A stretch of DNA of 6,426 nt from Piscirickettsiaceae bacterium. GTDB lineage: Bacteria; Pseudomonadota; Gammaproteobacteria; PS1; Pseudothioglobaceae. Below, piece by piece: positions 1 through 5,984 of this stretch. The position numbers were made by a program, and so were the translations under genes. The DNA lies in contig DTVJ01000160.1 in the NCBI GenBank assembly GCA_012963565.1, forward strand, positions 1-6,426. The letters are read 5' to 3'. Position 1 is the stretch's first letter; each line of letters opens with the position of its first letter. Under the pieces are notes generated by a model that searched no databases, had not been told where the DNA came from, and worked only from the letters and a program-made list of their open reading frames with translations.

Positions 1-530
1 AATTATTGGTTGACTTAGCCAAACAAGGTAGACGAGTTTGTCGTCTTAAAGGCGGCGATCCATTTATTTTTGGTCGTGGTGGTGAAGAAATCGAAACATT
101 GGCAGAAAATGGTATTCCATTCCAAGTTGTACCAGGTATTACCGCAGCTTCAGGCTGCTCGACTTATTCGGGTATCCCACTGACACATCGAGATTATTCA
201 CAATCATGTCGTTTTGTTACTGGACATCTCAAAGATGGTAGTATGAATTTACCTTGGGATGAGCTGGCAGTAGAGCAACAAACCATTGTGTTCTATATGG
301 CGCTGGTGGGTTCTAAGCATTTATCTGAGCAGTTGATTGCACATGGTATGCGCGGTGATATGCCGGTCGCATTAGTTGAAAAGGGAACTACACCAGATCA
401 AAAAGTTTACACGACAACGCTAGCAGGGCTTCCTGATCTAGTTGAAAACGAAACTATTCACGCACCCACACTCATTATTGTCGGTGAAGTGGTTAAATTA
501 AGAGAAAAATTAAATTGGTTTGATACGTAA
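1..530 (+). CDS. Uroporphyrinogen-III C-methyltransferase (SUMT), 3' part only
   Basis: The enzyme transfers two methyl groups from S-adenosylmethionine to uroporphyrinogen III, giving precorrin-2, the branch-point intermediate for siroheme and cobalamin; it acts in the cytoplasm. The reading frame is open from base 3 to the TAA at 528-530, giving 175 visible residues. Family signatures are clear: the GGDPFIFGRGGEE block at visible residues 17-29, VVPGITAASG at 42-51, the GIPLTHR segment after it, and a closing APTLIIVGEVV stretch followed by REKLNWF. The N-terminal part of the domain, with the first SAM-binding loop, lies outside the window. The protein could therefore be a stand-alone CobA-type enzyme or the C-terminal half of a fused CysG (methyltransferase plus dehydrogenase/ferrochelatase). 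The LNWF ending resembles CysG, but this does not settle the point, so no symbol is given. The TTG at base 6 is an internal leucine codon, not the start. The gene ends 10 bases before a hairpin terminator. Confidence 0.95.
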   Translation, partial: LLVDLAKQGRRVCRLKGGDPFIFGRGGEEIETLAENGIPFQVVPGITAASGCSTYSGIPLTHRDYSQSCRFVTGHLKDGSMNLPWDELAVEQQTIVFYMALVGSKHLSEQLIAHGMRGDMPVALVEKGTTPDQKVYTTTLAGLPDLVENETIHAPTLIIVGEVVKLREKLNWFDT

Positions 531-540
531 ACACAGTTAT

Positions 541-562
541 AAAAAGGCCGTAAGGCCTTTTT
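541..562. terminator. Bidirectional intrinsic terminator between convergent genes
   Basis: AAAAAGGCC (541-549) pairs perfectly with GGCCTTTTT (554-562) across the four-base loop GTAA, which as RNA on the plus strand is a GNRA-type tetraloop. The GC core is only four pairs. The A-run and T-run extend the stem and also supply the U-tract in both directions. The hairpin lies 10 bases after the stop of the methyltransferase gene and 5 bases after the stop of the minus-strand gene, so it is placed to end both transcripts. This is read directly from the sequence; termination strength is not known. Confidence 0.85.
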
Positions 563-567
563 AGTGA

Positions 568-777
568 TTACCCATCTGTCGCGCCTAATTTCTTAACGAG
601 CATTGTAGCTGGGCAAAATCCTGTGAAGGCTGATTGGAATAAATTAAAGCCAACAAAACCAGTTAACCATAACCAGTTAGAATTTTGAAAAAATGGGCTG
701 ATTGCTTCAGCACCTAGTAGTAATGATGCCATAATAAATACGCCAGCCATCGCTGAAACTGCATTGTTTGCCGTCAT
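568..777 (-). CDS. Small inner-membrane protein, DUF2892 (YgaP-like transmembrane) family
   Basis: This 69-residue protein has two hydrophobic segments, roughly residues 7-24 and 34-52. They are followed by the family's GFCP motif (53-56) and a short basic KKLG tail. The WLWLTGFVGFNLFQ and FTGFCP pattern matches DUF2892, the membrane module found alone or attached to rhodanese domains, as in E. coli YgaP. The biochemical role of stand-alone members is not established; a link to sulfur metabolism is often suggested and is only inference here. The ATG at 775-777 is chosen because AGGAG (783-787) precedes it by 5 bases. An in-frame ATG at 832-834 would add 19 residues that do not look like the family, has no ribosome site, and would remove the promoter. 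The single cysteine in GFCP is present. No rhodanese gene is visible next to it. Confidence 0.88.
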   Translation of the reverse strand: MTANNAVSAMAGVFIMASLLLGAEAISPFFQNSNWLWLTGFVGFNLFQSAFTGFCPATMLVKKLGATDG

Positions 778-782
778 ACTTT

Positions 783-787
783 CTCCT
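783..787 (-). promoter_or_regulatory. Ribosome binding site deciding the DUF2892 start
   Basis: Read on the minus strand, AGGAG is followed by AAAGT and then ATG. It is the only strong Shine-Dalgarno match before a start codon in the window, and it selects the 69-residue form of the protein over the longer reading frame. Confidence 0.8.
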
Positions 788-800
788 GTGGTTTTGAAAG

Positions 801-829
801 TTATCACTGTAACATTAATTAGGTATAAT
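801..829 (+). promoter_or_regulatory. Predicted sigma-70 promoter for tRNA-Leu and the downstream gene cluster
   Basis: A perfect TATAAT -10 (824-829) is preceded after 17 bases by TTATCA (801-806), a 4 of 6 match to the -35 consensus. Predicted initiation near 836 leaves a 5' leader of only about five bases before the mature tRNA at 841. No other good promoter is evident before serB, so this one may also drive the protein genes that follow. The bases between the -10 and the tRNA are AT-rich, unlike the GC-rich discriminator typical of strongly stringent stable-RNA promoters. Confidence 0.65.
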
Positions 830-834
830 TTCAA
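806..834 (-). promoter_or_regulatory. Predicted sigma-70 promoter for the DUF2892 gene
   Basis: On the minus strand, TTGAAA (834 to 829) is followed after 17 bases by TACAGT (811 to 806). A TG one base upstream of the -10 (814-813) gives an extended -10 element. Predicted transcription would begin near 799, leaving a leader of about 22 bases that contains the AGGAG site. Its -35 shares base 829 with the -10 of the opposing tRNA promoter. The call rests on consensus matching only. Confidence 0.5.
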
Positions 835-840
835 ATCTTT

Positions 841-925
841 GCGGGAGTGGTGGAATTGGTAGACACGCTGGATTTAGGTTCCAGTGTCGCAAGACGTGAG
901 AGTTCGAGTCTCTCCTTCCGCACCA
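841..925 (+). tRNA. tRNA-Leu (anticodon UAG), CCA encoded
   Basis: The full class II cloverleaf can be drawn. The acceptor stem is GCGGGAG (841-847) with CTTCCGC (915-921), containing one G-U pair (845/917). The D-stem is GTG/CAC (850-852/864-866), with GG in the loop. The anticodon stem is CTGGA/TCCAG (868-872/880-884), with loop TTTAGGT and anticodon TAG at 875-877. The long variable arm is GTC-GCAA-GAC (886-895), and the T-arm is GAGAG/CTCTC (898-902/910-914) around TTCGAGT. Discriminator A (922) and CCA (923-925) are encoded. The sequence closely resembles E. coli leuW. It decodes CUA and probably other CUN leucine codons. Base 878 is G37, directly after G36, so this tRNA is an expected substrate of TrmD, which is encoded at the end of the window. 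serB begins 16 bases after the CCA. Confidence 0.97.
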
Positions 926-941
926 TAATCATGTTCAGGTT

Positions 942-1763
942 ATGAAAACAATCATTCAACATAGTAGTAATCAAGAGATCGCCACACAAATTGCAGCCTT
1001 ATATGACTGCAATGTCGAACAATATAGTTCTCACATTCGCCTTCATACTAATCAAGAGGTTAATCTTGATAATTTAAGGCAAGAATATCAAGTTGATTTT
1101 AATTATCTGCCTGATTCGTTTGATTTTCAGAAGGTTGCTTTATTTGTCAGCGATATGGACTCAACGTTAATTAATATTGAATGTATTGATGAAATTGCTG
1201 ATTTTGCAGGATTTAAACCTCAAGTAGCTAGTATCACTGAACGCGCCATGCAAGGTGAATTGGATTTTGACGCTTCTCTGATTGAACGTGTTGCACTGCT
1301 AAAAGGGCTAGATGTAGAAGTGTTAAATCAAGTTTACACTGAGCGTTTACAAGTTAATCCTGGTGGCAAAGAATTGATTCAATTTTTTAAAACTAGAGAC
1401 ATTAAAAGCGCTGTAGTTTCTGGTGGATTTACTTACTTTACCGATCGCTTAGCCAAAGATATCGAGCTTGATCACGCCCGTGCTAATGAATTAGACATTG
1501 AGAATGGTCAACTAACAGGCATTACGCAGGGTTCAATTATTAATGCCACAGCCAAAGCCGAATTTGTGGCCGAGTTGTGTGAGAAACATAAAATATCTCT
1601 TGATCAAGTGATTGTGGTAGGCGATGGCGCCAATGATTTACTGATGATGTCGGTAGGTGGATTGTCAGTTGCCTATCACGCAAAACCCTCAGTACTTAAG
1701 CAAGCAAATATCGTCATTAGTTTTGGTGGCTTAGATAAAATGATAGATTTCTTTGATGAATAA
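942..1763 (+). CDS. serB: Phosphoserine phosphatase SerB
   Basis: SerB removes phosphate from O-phospho-L-serine, the last step of serine synthesis, in the cytoplasm. The 273-residue protein is a HAD-family phosphatase. The DxDxT nucleophile motif is at 71-75 (D71 the predicted nucleophile, D73 the acid/base). The substrate-recognising NIECIDEIA segment follows at 78-86 (E80). Motif II is S160-G-G, the motif III lysine is probably K205, and motif IV GDGAND is at 227-232 (D228, D232 for magnesium). Residues 1-65 form a short variable N-terminal region; the protein is shorter than the roughly 320-residue E. coli enzyme, the difference lying in that region. The ATG at 942 has only AGG (937-939) two bases upstream, which is too close for a good ribosome site. 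There is no promoter or terminator in the 16 bases after the tRNA, so it is probably cotranscribed with it. ccmF starts 6 bases after the stop. Confidence 0.96.
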   Translation: MKTIIQHSSNQEIATQIAALYDCNVEQYSSHIRLHTNQEVNLDNLRQEYQVDFNYLPDSFDFQKVALFVSDMDSTLINIECIDEIADFAGFKPQVASITERAMQGELDFDASLIERVALLKGLDVEVLNQVYTERLQVNPGGKELIQFFKTRDIKSAVVSGGFTYFTDRLAKDIELDHARANELDIENGQLTGITQGSIINATAKAEFVAELCEKHKISLDQVIVVGDGANDLLMMSVGGLSVAYHAKPSVLKQANIVISFGGLDKMIDFFDE

Positions 1764-1769
1764 GTTACC

Positions 1770-3674
1770 ATGCTAATTGAAATTGGACATTTTGCATTAA
1801 TCCTAGCTTTAGTATTTGCACTCTTGCAAGTGATTTTGCCAACATTGGGATTGATTAGAGCTAATATTGCTCTCTCTCAAGTGTCTAGACCTTTATTATG
1901 GATGCAATTTTTTTGGATTTTAGTGTCGTTTGTTATATTGATGAACGCTTTTATTGTTGATGACTTTTCTGTTAAATATGTTGCCAGTAATTCCAATACT
2001 GAACTACCTGCTATTTTTAAGATGTCAGCCGTTTGGGGTGCACATGAAGGTTCATTGTTGTTGTGGACATTGATTCTAGCCTCTTGGAGTGTGGCGGTAT
2101 CCATCTTTTCTAAGCGCTTGCCTGCCGAAGTACTTAATCATATTCTGATTATCTTGGGTTTGATTAGTGTGGGATTTTTACTATTTTTATTATTTACTTC
2201 TAATCCATTTGAGCGTTTAGATGTGATTCCTATACAAGGCCGAGAGCTTAACCCGTTATTGCAAGATTTTGGCTTAATCATTCATCCACCAATGTTATAT
2301 ATGGGCTATGTCGGTTTGGCCGTACCATTTGCGTTTGTCTTATCATCACTTGTTCGTGGACAGTTGGACTCTACTTGGTTGAGATGGTCACGCCCTTGGA
2401 CACTAGTGGCCTGGGCTTTTTTAACCATTGGCATTACGTTAGGTAGCTGGTGGGCTTATTACGAGCTTGGCTGGGGTGGTTGGTGGTTTTGGGACCCGGT
2501 AGAAAACGCCTCATTCATGCCGTGGCTAGTGGCGACTGCCTTGGTGCACTCTTTGAGTGTGAGTGAGAAACGCGGTGCCTTTAAACACTGGACTGTATTG
2601 TTGGCTATCTCAGGATTTTCGCTCAGTTTACTAGGCACCTTTTTAGTAAGATCTGGTATCTTAACGTCGGTTCACTCTTTTGCTTCTGATCCAGCTAGAG
2701 GCTTATTTATTTTAGTCTTTTTAGTGATTGTGGTTGGCAGCTCATTAATGCTATACGCATGGAGAGCAACATTGATGCGTAGTAGCAATACTTTTGCGCC
2801 GTTATCAAGAGAGAGTGGGTTGTTAATTAACAACATCTTATTCGTCGCTGCAATGCTCAGCGTGTTTTTAGGTACGCTTTATCCATTATTGCTAGACTCA
2901 CTAGGCTTAGGAAAAATCTCGGTCGGTGCCCCTTATTTTGATGCAGTATTTATACCTATAATGATTCCAGCAGTACTGGTGATGGTGTTAGTGCCCTTTT
3001 TACGCTGGAAAAAAGACACTACTCAAAGAGCTAGCCATTTGTTGAAAAAGGTCTGGATTGGCGTGGTGTTGTTATTTGCTATCGCACTTACTTTAACTGA
3101 CAATATTTTTGTTTTGTTGGCAGTATTTTTGTTTATTTGGATAGTGCTACATTCATTGGTGTTGTTGATTCAACGACTCCGTCAAAAAGGTAATGTAAAT
3201 ACTGCATTCATTGGTATGATTTTAGCGCACGTTGGTATTGCCGTATTTTTGTTAGGTGCAACAGTTACCACTCAGTTTGGTATAGAAAAAGACATCAAGA
3301 TGGAGCTTGATCAATCAATTGATATTGAGGGTTATCAGTTTGTTTTCAAGGGTGTGGAAAACTTTTCATCAGATAACTATAAGGGCTATAAAGGCAACAT
3401 TGAAGTTTATTATGACAACAAAAAGATTTCGACGCTTAAACCTGAAAAGCGTCAATACGTTACTGGCATGCCAATGACCGAAGCAGCCATTGATCCGAGT
3501 TTATATAGAGATCTGTATGTAGCATTAGGTGAATCACTAGGGGGTAGTTCTTGGAGTTTACGAGTGTATTACAAGCCTCTTATTCGTCTGATTTGGCTCG
3601 GTGGAATTTTGATTGCTTTGGGTGCCTTGTTGGCAGCATTTGATCGACGTTATCGTATACGAGTGAAATCATGA
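1770..3674 (+). CDS. ccmF: Cytochrome c maturation haem lyase subunit CcmF
   Basis: CcmF is the membrane core of the System I haem lyase. It receives haem from holo-CcmE and, with CcmH and CcmI, promotes its attachment to CXXCH motifs of apocytochromes on the periplasmic side. The 634-residue protein has about 15 hydrophobic segments. The tryptophan-rich WWD signature spans 234-253 (GWGGWWFWDP, then VENASF and PWL). Histidines H172 (in IIHPPMLYMGY), H260, H302 (in TSVHSF) and H487 (in LAHVG) correspond by context to the four E. coli haem-ligand histidines H173, H261, H303 and H491. Residues about 500-600 form a periplasmic domain before a final membrane helix. I see no cysteine in the protein. 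The N-terminus EIGHFALILAL fits the family start, although no Shine-Dalgarno site is evident before the ATG. The stop overlaps the ccmI start by four bases (ATGA), which suggests coupled translation. Confidence 0.97.
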   Translation: MLIEIGHFALILALVFALLQVILPTLGLIRANIALSQVSRPLLWMQFFWILVSFVILMNAFIVDDFSVKYVASNSNTELPAIFKMSAVWGAHEGSLLLWTLILASWSVAVSIFSKRLPAEVLNHILIILGLISVGFLLFLLFTSNPFERLDVIPIQGRELNPLLQDFGLIIHPPMLYMGYVGLAVPFAFVLSSLVRGQLDSTWLRWSRPWTLVAWAFLTIGITLGSWWAYYELGWGGWWFWDPVENASFMPWLVATALVHSLSVSEKRGAFKHWTVLLAISGFSLSLLGTFLVRSGILTSVHSFASDPARGLFILVFLVIVVGSSLMLYAWRATLMRSSNTFAPLSRESGLLINNILFVAAMLSVFLGTLYPLLLDSLGLGKISVGAPYFDAVFIPIMIPAVLVMVLVPFLRWKKDTTQRASHLLKKVWIGVVLLFAIALTLTDNIFVLLAVFLFIWIVLHSLVLLIQRLRQKGNVNTAFIGMILAHVGIAVFLLGATVTTQFGIEKDIKMELDQSIDIEGYQFVFKGVENFSSDNYKGYKGNIEVYYDNKKISTLKPEKRQYVTGMPMTEAAIDPSLYRDLYVALGESLGGSSWSLRVYYKPLIRLIWLGGILIALGALLAAFDRRYRIRVKS

Positions 3675-4849
3675 GTATGTATATATGGTTTGCATTAATG
3701 ATAGCTGTCTCAGCCGTTTGGTTGATTTGGTTTTTGTTGCGTCCACTGAAAAATAATTTATTTAATCTTGAAAACTCTAACATTGCATTAGGCAAGCAAA
3801 AACAAACAGAATTACAACAAGATTTACAACTAGATTTAATTGATGAGAGTGTGTTTGACCAAGCCCAAGATGAAATCACACAAACATTGGCTGTAGAGCT
3901 TACTCAAAGTTCTAGTGATGTAGGTACTGTTAAGAGTGGATCATCTATCTGGCTGGCTGGATTAAGTGTGGTATTTATATCAATCTTGTCTTTAGGTATT
4001 TATAAAGCCCTGTCTCCTGAAATCTCAACACAAGTGCCAGCGTTAGATACGCAAATAATGTCGTTAAGTTTAGAAGAAAGTGTGGTTAAGATTCAAGATC
4101 ACTTATTAGACAAGCCTAATGATGCAGATGCATGGAAGATGTTAGGCCTTACTTATTTTGAGTTAAATAATTTAGACGAGTCGTTAAAAGCTTACGAGAA
4201 GTCTTATCAATTAAATCAAAGAAATCCTAGATTATTAGTTGAATATGCCTCTGCTATCGCAACAAAAAATGACGATAGTTTTTCAGGGCGTCCAATGGAA
4301 TTGATTAAACAGGCTTTAGAGCTTGAGCCTGACGCACCTGATGCTTTATATGTAGCGGGAATGTTTGCAGTCAGTATACAAAATTTTGATTTAGCAAAAG
4401 CACTTTGGCAGCGATCATTATCTTCATTGCCGTTAGACAGCCCAGACAGATCTGTATTAATAGAAGTGTTGGCGGAGTTATCTGGCTTTATGGGCGAGGG
4501 TGACCCTCAAATAGCGCATTCAGTTGCGGTAAGAGTGACTTTCTCTGATCAAATTTTAGCTTCTAGATCTAAAGATGACTATGTGATGATTTATATTAAA
4601 GCTGCCCAAGGTAGACCAATGCCGATCGCTATTCAAAAGATTCAATTAAAAGACTTTACTGGTGTGGTGGAATTAACAGATGACGATTCAGTCATGCCAA
4701 CTAGAAAGTTATCACAATCTGAAGAAGTGATTGCAGTGGTTCGACTGAGTCAATCGGGCTCTGCTATGAAGCAAGCAAGCGACATACAAGTGCTGAGTAA
4801 AGTGATTAATGTCAGAGATAATCCAACGGTTAATTTGCAAGTAGAATAA
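3671..4849 (+). CDS. ccmI: Cytochrome c maturation protein CcmI (CycH-type, TPR apocytochrome chaperone)
   Basis: CcmI holds apocytochrome c in the periplasm and presents it to the CcmF/CcmH haem lyase. The 392-residue protein follows the CcmI plan. A membrane helix at about 5-23 is followed by a basic RPLK. A cytoplasmic segment (about 38-75) carries the family pattern of a short helical region ending in DESVFDQAQDEI. A second membrane helix lies at about 94-111. Periplasmic TPR-like repeats run from about 135 to 255; the clearest is DAWKMLGLTYFELNNLDESL. A C-terminal beta-rich domain (about 285-390) includes AAQGRPMPIA. There is no cysteine and no LRCxxC motif, so it is not a CcmH-CcmI fusion. 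The start overlaps the ccmF stop as ATGA, with a weak GAG (3661-3663) seven bases upstream. ccmG and ccmH, normally found between ccmF and ccmI, are absent here. An alternative label is CcmH C-terminal-like, as the homologous half of E. coli CcmH. Confidence 0.93.
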   Translation: MSMYIWFALMIAVSAVWLIWFLLRPLKNNLFNLENSNIALGKQKQTELQQDLQLDLIDESVFDQAQDEITQTLAVELTQSSSDVGTVKSGSSIWLAGLSVVFISILSLGIYKALSPEISTQVPALDTQIMSLSLEESVVKIQDHLLDKPNDADAWKMLGLTYFELNNLDESLKAYEKSYQLNQRNPRLLVEYASAIATKNDDSFSGRPMELIKQALELEPDAPDALYVAGMFAVSIQNFDLAKALWQRSLSSLPLDSPDRSVLIEVLAELSGFMGEGDPQIAHSVAVRVTFSDQILASRSKDDYVMIYIKAAQGRPMPIAIQKIQLKDFTGVVELTDDDSVMPTRKLSQSEEVIAVVRLSQSGSAMKQASDIQVLSKVINVRDNPTVNLQVE

Positions 4850-4853
4850 GTGT

Positions 4854-5984
4854 ATGAGTGATACTTTACAATTAACAAAAGATTTAATTAGTAAGGCTTC
4901 TGTCACGCCTGAAGACAAAGGTTGTCAATTAATGATGACTGATCATCTTAAAAAGATTGGATTTGCTATTAGCGATTTAAAATTTGGCGAAGTTGATAAT
5001 TTTTGGGCGGTGCGTGGTAACAGTGAGCCAGTATTTGTTTTTGCAGGCCATACCGATGTCGTGCCAGTAGGCGATGAATCTAAATGGAAGACAGATCCAT
5101 TTAATCCTGAAGTAAAAGATGGTTTACTGTATGGTCGAGGCGCAGCAGACATGAAAGGTTCTCTAGCGGCTATGATTGTTGCTACGGAACGATTCGTTCA
5201 AGATTTTCCAGATCATAAAGGTACGATTGGATTTTTAATTACTTCTGATGAAGAAGGTCCAGCTATTGACGGCACAGTTAAGGTTGCCCAGCATTTGAAA
5301 GATTCGGGTCAAATGGTAGATTATTGTTTGGTGGGTGAACCATCTTCGTCCGATCAATTAGGTGATGTAATCAAAAATGGTCGTCGTGGTTCTTTGAATG
5401 GTCGATTAACTATTATTGGCAAGCAAGGTCATATCGCTTATCCACATTTGGCTAACAATCCTATTCATCTTGTTTTGCCAGCACTTAATGATTTATGTAA
5501 TGAATTATGGGATGAAGGTAACGAGTATTTTCCAGCTACTAGTTTTCAAATCTCTAATGTTCATTCAGGTACAGGTGTAACTAATGTGATTCCAGGTGAA
5601 ACTGAGATTGTCTTTAACTTTAGATATTCAACTGAAACCACGCACGAGCAATTACAGGATAGAGTATTAGTCATACTAGATAAATACAAGTTAGATTATA
5701 GAATTGATTGGGAGCATTCTGGCTATCCCTTTCTGACGCCTAAAGGTGATTTGGTTAGTAGTTGTGTTCATGCTATCAAAACTGTTAAAGGAATTACTGC
5801 TGAATTATCAACCTCAGGTGGCACTTCAGATGGTCGATTTATTGCACCAATTTTAGACGCTCAAGTTGTTGAATTAGGCCCTCTTAATGCCACTATTCAT
5901 CAAGTTGATGAATGTGTTAGTGTGCAAGACTTGGACGATTTAACAGACATTTATTATCAAGTTCTTAAAAATATTTTAACTTAA
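4854..5984 (+). CDS. dapE: Succinyl-diaminopimelate desuccinylase DapE
   Basis: DapE hydrolyses N-succinyl-L,L-2,6-diaminopimelate to succinate and diaminopimelate in the cytoplasm, feeding lysine and peptidoglycan synthesis by the succinylase route. The protein is 376 residues, the usual length for a di-zinc M20 peptidase-family DapE. By comparison with the Haemophilus enzyme, predicted zinc ligands are H66 (AGHTDVVP), the bridging D99 (GRGAADMKG), E134, E162 (VGEPSSSD) and H349 (TIHQVDE). E133 is the catalytic base in SDEEGPA, and D68 assists H66. The dimerisation domain lies at about 180-292 and contains HSGTGVTNVIPG. STSGGTSDGRF (319-329) is a strong DapE-specific block that distinguishes it from other M20 enzymes such as ArgE. 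It starts 4 bases after ccmI with no clear Shine-Dalgarno site, and its TAA shares one base with the trmD ATG. Confidence 0.97.
   Translation: MSDTLQLTKDLISKASVTPEDKGCQLMMTDHLKKIGFAISDLKFGEVDNFWAVRGNSEPVFVFAGHTDVVPVGDESKWKTDPFNPEVKDGLLYGRGAADMKGSLAAMIVATERFVQDFPDHKGTIGFLITSDEEGPAIDGTVKVAQHLKDSGQMVDYCLVGEPSSSDQLGDVIKNGRRGSLNGRLTIIGKQGHIAYPHLANNPIHLVLPALNDLCNELWDEGNEYFPATSFQISNVHSGTGVTNVIPGETEIVFNFRYSTETTHEQLQDRVLVILDKYKLDYRIDWEHSGYPFLTPKGDLVSSCVHAIKTVKGITAELSTSGGTSDGRFIAPILDAQVVELGPLNATIHQVDECVSVQDLDDLTDIYYQVLKNILT

Noticed and set aside
6..8. TTG as the start codon of the methyltransferase
   Set aside because: The frame is open to the left edge and the protein continues the SUMT domain there, so this is an internal leucine in a truncated gene.
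794..829. TTGAAA (794-799) as the -35 of the tRNA promoter
   Set aside because: It would sit 24 bases from TATAAT, too far for sigma-70. TTATCA at 801-806 gives 17.
777..834. Longer start for the DUF2892 protein at the ATG at 832-834
   Set aside because: The added 19 residues do not fit the family, there is no ribosome site, and the region is better explained as the divergent promoter. AGGAG supports the start at 777.
1877..2104. 75-residue minus-strand open frame inside ccmF
   Set aside because: It lies wholly antisense to a well-conserved ccmF, has no recognisable domain, and has no promoter or ribosome site that I can see.
3580..3879. 99-residue minus-strand open frame across the ccmF/ccmI junction
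   Set aside because: Both plus-strand genes are well supported there, and the antisense protein is low-complexity, rich in serine and asparagine, with no family resemblance.
4712..5152. Two minus-strand open frames over the ccmI end and dapE start
   Set aside because: They are antisense shadows of conserved coding sequence with no family features.
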